This document shows, in pieces, positions 23,486-35,400 of a stretch of DNA of 35,992 nt. The stretch lies in assembly GCA_024762835.1 (NCBI GenBank), contig JANTGP010000010.1, positions 1-35,992 of the forward strand, read 5' to 3'. Position 1 is the first letter of the stretch. Each line of letters opens with the position of its first letter. The position numbers and the translations under genes are program-made. The stretch is from Bacteroidota bacterium (GTDB lineage: Bacteria > Bacteroidota > Bacteroidia > Bacteroidales > M50B96). The notes under the pieces were generated by a model. The model ran no database searches. It worked only from the letters and a program-made list of their open reading frames with translations, and was not told where the DNA came from.

Positions 23486-26400
23486 TTATTTAATAAGCTG
23501 TATTGGCTTACTAATAATCTCTCCATTAACATTAAGTTTAATAATATAATTGCCTGAGCGAAGATCACCCGACTCGTAATTTACACTATTAATACCTTTG
23601 TCGTAAATGCCTTTAACAATTGTAGTTAGTTTCTCGCCAAGAACATTGTAAAGCGATATTTCCACTTCAGCTTTCTCGTTAAGATTAAACTCAATTGTTG
23701 TGTAATCACTAAACGGATTAGGATAATTGCTCAAATTAAGTTCTGAAATAATTTCAACAAACTCAACTTTATCAGCTATTGCAATTGCATTTTCATGGAA
23801 CTTGCCATCACCTTCGAGCCAGCTGCTTATTTCAAACTTATTTGTTGTACCGGATGCTTTGTGATAAATTTCAAAAGTCATAGTCTCATAATTAGACATT
23901 CCGTTCTTATTATCAGCAAGTTCGTCGAGACCCCAAACACTTATTGCCATATTTTGTCCGGTGTATACCGAAGCACCTGTTATAGTGCCATTTGCATCAA
24001 ATACTGCAATCTCATCACCAACAAGCGGCTTAACATTCCATGCATTTGCAGGAATAGCGATAGTCATATCCTTACCGGTTGATTTAGGCTCTGAATAGTA
24101 TTTCAGTTCGGGAACAATAACATTTGATTTGGCAACTGCAGCATCGTTTGCAGGATAAACTAAAGTTGCAGGGAACTTCATGTTAATTTTATATCCTTCA
24201 CCAGGTAGCATATTTCCAATAAGGTCGAGACCAAACATTGGCCAGTAAACCTGTCCGTTTCCATCTTTAAGTAACATCATTTGAGCACTAATAGGGCTCA
24301 TCATATCAACTACTGAGGCAGCTGTTTTACGAAGATAACCTAAATGATTATAAGTAAAGTTAAGAACAATAGGATGGTTAACAGGATTAACCGCTGAACC
24401 TTCAACATTTAGAGTTCGAGTATTAACCATTTTTATCAGATATGCATCACCAATTATCATGTTTCCAATTGTGTTAACACCGAATGCTGTCCAATATACA
24501 TCACCATTACCGTTTTTAACCATTATCACATCATTTGAAATATCAGCAAGAACAGCATCGATTGGGTTTGTATTATCAATGTATGTAGAGAACATGCTCC
24601 ATCCTTCATTTAGAACGATTTCTTGTCTCTCATCAATCTGAACCATATCATTGTTTTCACAACCGTTCAAGGTAACACTTACCGAATACTGTCCGTATGA
24701 CGGCACAATAAATGAACTTGTTTCGCCTGTGCTCCACAAGTAACTGTCAAATACACCCGGATATAAGATTATTGTATCAGGATTCATGGTAATTGCATAA
24801 TTATAATCAAAGTCGATAACCGGATTTGAAACCAGTATATCTGTTTGTGCAGTTGCCGAACATCCTGCTGCATTGGTAACTGTCAGATTATATTCACCGC
24901 TATAATCAGTAGTAATATTACTAATTAGGTTTTCACGGTTTATAGATGTCCATCCGTTTGGACCTGCCCAATTATAACTTAGACTTGTACCTGAATCAAA
25001 TGCTTTTATCTCTACCATATAATCTTCTGTTTCACCTTTTTGGTACATGCCACAATAATCTTGTGTAGCAGCATCGTTAGTAATAATACGTATACGTTTT
25101 TCGCCAAGTTGGGTTGATTGAGGTACTGTAAAAGTATAACAGAAGCCAAGTGTATCATCACCCCAATCACCTTCGCCATCACAATCATCATCCCATGGTG
25201 GCCACAATTCGTCATTTTCGTCAAACAAACTACATGCTACATTTGGATTACTTGTATTATTATGAATATAAACTTTAAGAGTATAAGTTTGTCCAACATA
25301 CAATGTTGCTAGAGCAGATGATGTGTTGTCCGTGTAATTTGAAGCACCACTTGTGATAATATTTCCATCTAATTCAACTTTAAAGATATGGAAATAACTA
25401 TCGAAAAGTGAACTTGACTCACAACTTGCAGGTGATAAATTACAAGTATCACAGCTAATCTCTAATGGTTCTCCATGTATGTCAAATTCAGTTCCTTGAC
25501 AAACGGGTGAACTGCTAGTAATAATAGCTGTTGGTAAATCGTCAATTACAGTAAGGTTAGTAACAATAATACTATCACATCCTTCTATACTTGACAATGT
25601 GTCGTAATAAACACCTGTTGTGTTTTGCATTGCTCCGCCAACAAATACTTCTTCATTTGAACAAATAGAAATATCAACATTTGTAATTATATCTAAACAA
25701 AGTTTTTCTATTGTAAAATCAAAGTTAAAACAGGCAGGGTCAAGTTGGTCAACCAATACATAATAAGCACCTGGTGCTAACACAGTTTCAATAATTCGTG
25801 GGTCGGCAGTAGCATCAGCTACATATACCATAGCATTATTAGTTGAAGGACAATCTGCATATAAGGCAAGACCTGTCTCAATCGTTGCCAATGGGTCTAA
25901 TGTAATTCTTACATTTGTTTCCTCGGCAACATTTAGTTTATAAACAACATCTTCACCTTCGTCATAAGTGTTTAATTCAGTGTCGCTGTAACTGTTACCA
26001 TGACCACAAGTTGTTTGGTTGGCATCATAATATGTTAATGATGATGGAACATCAACAACAAATGGTGAAGTACAATCATCACCTGAACCGGAAGGCTCAA
26101 AGATAGTAACAAGAATATCATCACTACATGCATTGATATCGCTAACAGTAAGAGTGTAACCACCTGCAGTTAAACCGGATAAGTCTTCTGTTGTTGCACC
26201 TGATGTCCAATTATAGCTATATGGTGTTGTTCCACCGGTAACAGTTATGTTTACTGCACCATCGTTACCACCATAAGAGCTAACATCATTTGTACTTGAC
26301 GAAATACTTAAAGCATTAGGTTCAGATAGAGTTACAGACGATACTGAGGTACATCCCATATCATCAGTAACCGTAACACTATATGGCCCTGCAACTAAAT

Positions 26401-29400
26401 TATCATTTGTTGAGTTTGGATTGAAGTCTGACCAGAAATATACATAAGGCATTGTTCCGCCTGTTGCACTTACTGTTGCACTTCCATCGTCTCCACCATT
26501 ACAGCTGATATCTGTTTGTGAGCTTATACTTGAAACTAGTTCAGTAGGCTCTGTTATTATTACTGATTCAATTGCTTCACAAGCATTATCATCAGTAACT
26601 GTTACTGTATAAGTTCCTACTGTCAGCATACCAATATTATCATCAGTGCAGCTGTTGCTCCATAAGTAAACATAAGGGCTTAATCCACCATTTACTAAGA
26701 TTGTTGCAGCACCATTATTACCGCCAAAGCAACTAACATTAGTTTGTGAACTGATACTTGCGATTAGTTCTGTTGGTTCGCTAATCTCTACAAAAGCAGT
26801 TGCAGAACAACCATTTGCATCAGTTACTGTAACTGTATATATTCCTGCGGATAAACCTGCAGGATTAGGTGATGTTGCTCCGTTTGACCATAGATAAGTA
26901 AATGGGAGAGTTCCTCCATTAACAAATACACTTGCCGCACCGTTAGAGCCTCCATAGCAGCTAACATCAGTATGTGAAACGATATTAGGGAATAACTCGT
27001 ATGGTTCGGTTATTTCTACTGTTGACATACTTGTACATCCAAGGTCATCAGTTACTGTAACTGTATAAGAACCGGCAAATAATCCACTAATTGTGGCTGT
27101 TACTTCTCCATTACTCCATAAATAAGAATATGGAGATGTTCCTCCGCTTGCAAGAACAGTTGCTTCACCATCATTTCCACCTGTACAGCTAACATTTGTT
27201 TGTGTACTGATTGATGATACAAGAACATCAGGCTCGGTAATTACTGCATAGGTGTAGGCAACACATCCATTTACATCAACAATTGCTACGGTATAATTAC
27301 CTGCTGATAATCCTGTTGCTGTTTCGTTTATTGAACTGTTTGACCATAGATATGAATATGGCATTGTTCCTCCTTCTGCTAAAACAGTAGCTTCACCGTT
27401 ATTACCGCCATTACAACTAACATTAGTTGAAGCTGCAATTGTTGCTGTCAACAAATCAGGTTCTGTAATGTTAATGCTTGTTGAAGAAGAACATCCATGA
27501 GCATCACTTACAGTAACATCATAGCTGCCTGCCAGTAAACCGCTTACATTATCAGTTGATGCATTATTTGACCATAAATAAATGTATGGCATTGTTCCGC
27601 CTTCAACTGTAACATTTGCACTACCGTCAGCAACACCAAAGCAACTCACATTATCAGTTACACTAGCAACTATTACTAAGTCATCTGGTTGAGTAATTGT
27701 TATACTTGCAAACGTAATACAGCCATTTGCATCAGTTACCGTAACTGTATAGCTGCCTGCTGCCAGTGAACTTATATTTGCAGTAGTAGCACCATTACTC
27801 CATGAATAGGAATAAGGTAAAGTACCTCCTGTTACTAAAACGGAAGCACTTCCGTCGTTACCGCCATAGCAGCTTACATCTGTTGAATTAACACTGCTAA
27901 TAGAAAGAATATTTGGTTCGGTAATAGTTATTGAAGAAACACTTGTACAGCCCAAATCATCAGTTATTGTAACTGTGTATGTTCCGGCTGTAAGTGTGTT
28001 TATTACTGCAGTGGTAGCACCATTACTCCATAAATATGTATATGGCATTGTTCCACCGCTTGCAAGTACACTCGCTTCACCATCATTTCCACCTGCACAA
28101 CTGACATCTGAGAAATAGTTAATACCTGAACTTAAAACAGTTGGTTGTGTAATAATTACAGATAAACTTGTTAGGCATCCATTGGCATCAGTTACATCAA
28201 CACTATAAGTTCCGGCAGTAAGCTCGGTCAATGAATTGTTTGTTGAACCGTCAGACCATAAATAACTGTATGGTAAAACACCACCTGTTGTAATAATAGA
28301 TACTGCACCGTTGTTACCACCAAAACAGCTTACATTTGTTTGGTAATCTACAATGGCAATAAGCTCATCAGGTTCAGTAATGATAACAGAAGTAATTGCA
28401 GTACAGCCGTTAGCATCGGTAATGCTAACATCATATGTTCCTGCTGCAAGTCCACCTGCAAATGCCGAAGTTGCATTGTTTGACCAACTGTATGAATAAG
28501 GAAGAGTTCCTCCTGTTGCTACTGCATTTGCATTACCGTCATTACCACCAAAACAACTTACGTTTGTTTGTAAACTAATTGATGCAACTAATTCGTCAGG
28601 CTGTGTTATTTCTGCTTCGGCATTAGCTATACATCCGTTTGCATCAGTAATTACACATGAATAACTATCATCACCTAAATTAGGAATGTCAGGAATAGTT
28701 GCTCCATTCGACCATAGATAGGTATATGGCATTGTTCCGCCATTCACACTTAAATCAATTGCCCCATCGTTATTACCATTACAACTTACATTATCAAATG
28801 AAGCAATTTCAGCAATAAGTTCGGAAGGTTCAACAATTGTAACACTTGCTGATGCTGTAAGTCCATTATCATCAGTAATTGTTAAAGTATATTCGCCACC
28901 GGCTAATCCTGTAAGGCTTTCAATAGTTTCACCGTTTGACCATAAGAAAGTATAAGGCGTGGTACCACCGTCACCAACCATAGTAACTGTTCCGTCGTTT
29001 GCTCCGAAGCAAGAAACATCAGTTTTTGATGACAAGACAACGTTTAATTGTCCGGGCTCGTAAATTTCAGCACTTGTTGTTGATGTACATCCATTAGCAT
29101 CAGTAACTATAACTGTATATGTTCCGGCTAATATTCCGCTAAGGTCTTCTGTGGTTTCGCCATTAGACCATAAGAATGAATATGGTGTTGCTCCGCCTGT
29201 AACAGAAATATCAATTGCACCGTCAACACAGCCATAACATGATAGATTTGTTTGCGAACTTACACTTGCAACAAGAATAGAAGGTTCTGTTATTACATAT
29301 TCATCTATTTGTTCACAACCATTTATGTCGTGAACAGTTACACTATAGTTTCCAACAGATAATCCGGCAAGGAAATCTGTAGTTTCACCATTTGACCACA

Positions 29401-32400
29401 TATATGAATAAGCAGCCGTACCACCGGAAACCGTAAGAAGAATTTCACCATCATTACCTCCGTTACAACTTACATTGTTTAGAGTAGAGCCAATTAATAA
29501 TTCATCAGGTTCATTTAATAATATATTAGCATCGGTAACACATCCATTAGCATCTGTAATAATCACTGAGTATGAGCCACCGGCAAGTCCGGTGATATCT
29601 TCAGTAGTTTCGCCGTTAGGTGTCCACGAATAGGTATAAGGCGTAGTTCCACCGTTTACAAACAGGTCTATTTCTCCATTGTTTGCTCCGTTACATGTTA
29701 CATCAGTTTGAGTATAACCTGCTGTTAATTCCGAGGGCTGTAAGATTGTTACATCTGTTTGGGCAGTACAACCCATATTATCTATTACAGTAACAAAATA
29801 ATCACCGGCTAAAAGATTGTCGATTGAAGCTGTGGCTTGGCCGCTATTCCATAGGAATGTGTAAGGAGCTGTGCCACCGGTTGCCTGAGCTGTAGCAGCT
29901 CCATCACTTAGTCCGAAACAAGAAACATTTGTTTGAGATGTTATTGAAACGACTAATTCGTCAGGTTCTGTAACTTCAACAGATGATTCAAATGTGCAAG
30001 CATGAGCATCAGTAATAGTTACAAAATATATATCGGCAATCAGATTGTCAATAGTAGCATCAGTGCCAACTGTGCTCCATTCATAAGTATATGCTGCTGT
30101 TCCGCCTGTTACTGTAATGCTTGCTGAGCCTGTCGAGGTGCCATTACAACTTACATTAGAACTTGATATTGTTCCTGTTAAGTCATCAGGTTGTTGAATT
30201 GTAGCAAAAGCTTCGGATGAGCAGCCATTTGCATCGCTAACTATTACCGAGTATTCGCCTGCAAACAATTCAACATTCTCAGCATCTGTTGTTCCGTTTG
30301 ACCATAAGTATGTGTAAGGAGCTACACCGCCTGTTGCTGAAACAATAGCATTTCCATCGTTAAATCCGAAACATGAAACATCGTTACTTGTTACAGTTAA
30401 AACTAACTCGTCAGGCTGGGTAATTTCAGTTGATAAGCTCTTAGAACATCCATTAGCATCGATAACTGTAAATGAATACATTCCTGCTGATAAACCGCCA
30501 ATTGTTGGTGAGCCTGCTCCACTTGACCAGAGATAGGTGTAAGGACCAACTCCGCCGATTATTGTTACTCCCAGAGCCCCGTTTGTTCCTCCGTAGCAGC
30601 TTACATTTGTTTGTGATGTTAATGTAGCAACTAATTCATCGGCTTCGTTAATTTCTACTGATGCAGATGATGTGCAGCCGCCATTATCGGTAATTGTAAC
30701 GGTATATGTTCCGGCAGCAAGCTCTGTTGCTGTAGCATCGGTAGCTCCGTTTGACCATAAATAAGCAAAAGGAGAACTTCCGTACATTGCCTCTGCTGTT
30801 GCAGTACCTGTACTTTCTCCATAGCATGCAACATTTGTTGAAGCACTAATATTTGCAGTAAGTGCTGGTGGTTCTGTAATAATAAATGATTCGGTAGCAG
30901 AGCAGCCATTTGCATCAATTACATCAACGCCATATGTTCCGGCATCTAATCCTGTAATATTATCATTGCTAGCACCATTTGACCATGAATAAGTAAATGG
31001 TGATGTACCTCCTGCTATTGTAAGATTAATTTCTCCGTCGCTACCCATACAGCTAACCTCACTTTGAGTACTGTTAATCTGCAATACATCAGGTTGAGTA
31101 ATTTCTGCGGCAAACAGAGCTACGCAACCATTAGCATCAGTAACTGTAAGAGCATAATTATATGCTGAGAGAGCATTGATATCCTGTGTTGTTTCACCAT
31201 TTGGTGACCAGAAATAAGTATATGGTGTTACGCCACCAATTATTGAAACATCAATGGCTCCGTTGTTTCCACTATAACAATCAATATTTGTTTGAGAATC
31301 CAAAGCTACAGAGAACTCATCAGGTTGAGTAATTGTAACAGAAGTTGATGTAACACAGCCATTATCGTCTGTAATATCTACAGTAAATGTTCCTGCTGCC
31401 AAGTCAGTTGCAGTAGCATCAGTAGCTCCGTTTGACCACAAGTAAGAATACGGGCTTGTTCCGCCTGTTGCAAGAACTGTTGCAGAACCTGTTGCAGCTC
31501 CATAGCAGTCAACATTTGTTTGTGTACTAATTGAAGCACTTAGTAATGCCGGCTCGCTTATAGTGAGCGATGTGCTTGCAGTACAGCCCATATCATCAGT
31601 AATATCAACAGTATATGAACCTGCAATCAAAGCTGTAGCTGTTGCATCTGTTGTACCATTTGACCATGAATATGAATATGGACTTGTTCCTCCCGTAGCA
31701 AGTACGGTTGCCTCAGCATCGTTTCCTTCAAAACAGCTTACATTATTGTAAGAATCAATTGAAGCTACAAGTTCAGCCGGTTCGGTTAAGCTTGTTCCGG
31801 TAACAGAGGTACATCCGTTGGCATCGGTAACAGTAAGAGAATAAGCACCTGCAGAAAGATTACTCAAATCTTCAGTGGTTTCGTTATTTGGCCACCATGA
31901 GTAATTGTATCCGGGTGTTCCGCCTTCAACAAGCACATCTATTGAACCGTCGGAACCACCGTTGCAACTAATATTTGTTTGAGATGATATTGTTGCAACA
32001 ACAGCGGTAGATGGTTCTGTAATAGTAACTGTTGCTGTTGTTGTGCAGCCAAGTGCATCGGTTACAGTAAGAGTATGTGTATCGGCAATGAGGGCAACAG
32101 CAGTTTCGCTAGCTTCACCGTTTGTCCACAAAAATGAATATGGACTTGTACCTCCTGAAATTGTAGCAGTTGCAGTACCATCATTTCCACCTAAACAATT
32201 TACATCTGTTTGTGCACTTATTCCTGCTGCGAGTATTGTCGGTTCTGTAATACTATATGAAGCTGTTGCTATACATCCGTTACTGTCAACAACAGTAATA
32301 TCATAAGTTCCAACAGGCAATGCAAAGATTGAATCTGTTGTTTCACCGCTCGACCATAAATAAGTATATGGTGCTGTTCCGCCTAAAGGTGAAATATCCA

Positions 32401-35400
32401 GTACACCGTCATTACCACCAAAACAACTTACGTTTGTTTGATTGTCGAGGGCAATTGATAAATCACATTCAACACCGGTTATTTCCAGATTATAATCTCC
32501 GAAATATGAGCTATAGCCATAAACTTTTGCATAATAGGTACCTGCTTCTAAGAAAGGAATAGAAATATATGAATTTCCACCACTACCACAGTTAGAGTAA
32601 GAGTCATCATTATAATACATATACGAAGAAGAGCTACAATTATCCCATATTTCCAGTTTTGTATCATAGGCAGAGCCGCACAATGATATTACTACGCTAC
32701 CGTAATCATTATTTAGGGTAAATGAATACCAGTCTACATCATAAGCATATACGGTAGAATCGGTAACAGCAGGGTCGTTAATTAAACCGTAATCAAGAGC
32801 AAGAGTACAAGAGTCTCCCATAAAATAACAAGAGCCATCATCATGCGTTGCAGTATCCATATAATTTATAGCCAATGGGTCCATACAGCCTTCGATATAA
32901 ATACAACTGCCATCATCCAGGGTTGCAGCAGGGTCATAATTCTCAGCAATTGGATCCATACAACCTAATATTGGCATTTCCATTATACTAACATTATCAA
33001 CAAATAAATCATAGCCATAACCTGAAATGGCATTGAATCTAATTAATAATGAGTTTCCAAAGCTTGATAAATCAATAATTCCGGAAGGAACAAAAGTTCC
33101 AGGACTTGTAGAACCGGCACCGTCATTTGAGTTTAAATCAGTACCTGTTTTATTCCAAACCGAAACCCAGCTTGCGCCATTATCATCAGAAACTAAAACA
33201 TCTAACTCATCATTTGGATATGATGATGAGTAACCACTTGACCAGTCGAAGTTAAGTGTTGGTGTGGTTAAAGTGGAAACATCAAATGTAGGTGTTGTCA
33301 TTACTGCGTTATTTCCAGAAGAGTGACTCCAGAAGTTTGCTCTGGCACTACTTGAACCATATTGAACCCAGTTAAATGTACCTCCTGTTAAATCCCAGCA
33401 ATCAGGTGTCCAAGTATCAAATGTTTCAGTCCATGGGAAAGTATTAACAGCATCACATGCAGTAGTAAATGTATAAGGTCCCACCCATGAACTTTGAGAA
33501 CTGCCGCAATCGGCTCTTACATACCAATCGTAAGATGTGTTGGCAGTTAAACCGTTAACTGTATAAGGATTTGTAAGGCCTGCATATGTAGGTGTTCCGG
33601 TAGGAGTAATCCCAGTTTCAACTATTTCTATATCCCAGCTTGTTTCTGTACCACCTGCAGTCCAACTTAATTCTGCCGAGTTGCCAGTTATTGAACTTGT
33701 TGCCAGTGCTGTAGGAGATGCACAAGCAGGTGCTTCATCAATAGTTATATCGTCTATAGATATGTCGTCATAATAGTCTGATCCGGAAGATGTTTCGTCA
33801 CCAACAAATTGGATTTGAATTGGCCCTGAAATTGTCAGAGTAGCTAAATCAACTGTCATGTTTTCCCAACCCGATGTATTTCCACTAAAAGAGGCAAAAT
33901 CATTATTCCATGCAGCACCATCCCATATATTAACATGTAAAGTCATATTAGGATGACCTTCATTATCACTATAAAACCAAAAATCCAATTGAGGAATAGA
34001 TAGTGTGCTAAGGTCAATAAAAGGAGTAGTTAAGGTGACATCTGTAGAGTGAGGATATTCTGAGTCATCAACTGAAGCAAAATAACCAGCTCCACTTGTG
34101 TGGTCGCTTGTTGCAGAATGTCCAATTCCTGTAGTGCTAAATTGCCAAACTTCGCCAGTTGAACTAGTATTTGTCCAATATGCAGGTGTTGCTCCTCCAT
34201 CTTCAAAATCCTCAAAGAAAGGAGCAACGGCAATATAAGGATTGATGGTCAGAACTCCACTAACATTAGTTACACCATCCCAAAAGCCACCACCTCCGGC
34301 ATTATAACCACCATATTTAAAAATACCACCGCTTAATTGCCAGCGACTTGCATAGTAATATGTGCCGGGGAGCAAATTTTGAGGAAGTCCGAGGTCAGCC
34401 ATAAATTCATCATTATTACCATTATCTAAATTGTATGTTGCAGGAACCCAGTCTGTCCATGTAGAAGGGTCGGTATTTGATGTACTGTAGCCTATCCATA
34501 CATCTATTCCGGCTCCTGCACCTGCACCAGGTGTTACTCCATCTTCCCATCCCTGAGTATAAACGGTTACGCTATTACCTTGAACAATTGTAGCATTTTC
34601 AGGCCACTGCAAATTACACCAATCCATGGCAAATAGAGGGGTCTCTTCAACAGTGATATCATCAATACCAGAGTTGTCAGTATTAACTCCCCAAATTGAA
34701 ACACCTCTAAATCTGACAACAACTCTATTTGAGGTAAAACTTGAAAGTGAGATTGTGTTCTCAAACCATGTGTTAGTTGTTGAATGATCATGTACGAATA
34801 CATCATTTGTCCATGTTGCTCCTCCATCGTCAGATACGTCAATATGAATGGGATTTGCTGCTCCATCTGCACCAATCCATGCCCAGTATTTTATCTGATA
34901 GCTTATTCCGGGACTTGAGAAATCAAAATTCGGAGTGAGTAAATTTACCGGACTGTTATTATAGTGAATGCTATAGTCATTTAATAAAGCATAATAACCT
35001 GTTCCACTGGTATGGTCAGCTGTTGAGCCGTGACTATTTGTAGTAGTAAATTCCCAATCTTCTCCTCCATCTCCGGCGTCATTTGTCCAATATAAAGGAA
35101 TACTTCCACCATTCTCAAAATCTTCGGTGTAAGGTGTAGCTACTGTATACCAGCAACTACCATCATCAACAGTAGCAGTTGGGTCATAATTTCCGGCAGA
35201 TGGATCCATACAACCAGGGATTCCTGAGCAATCAGCCAAACCGGCATCTCCAGTTGCATCAGGCGTAGTTCCACCTACGCCAGAAGCAAGAACTTCAACG
35301 CCATTACTATCATATATATAATATGAATTCTCAGTAGAATAACTACCGGCGGTATAAATTGTAGTTATTGCTTGTCCTGTAAAAACTGTAAATATGTGAT

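Noticed and set aside
30655-30918. Glutamine/leucine-rich frames inside the giant gene on either strand
   Set aside because: They are shadows of the repeat array in other frames; their low-complexity composition follows from the SprB codons.
26093-32461. CRISPR-like or satellite DNA array
   Set aside because: The 228-bp periodicity is coding, keeps one frame throughout and translates to SprB repeats; there are no identical repeats with unique spacers.
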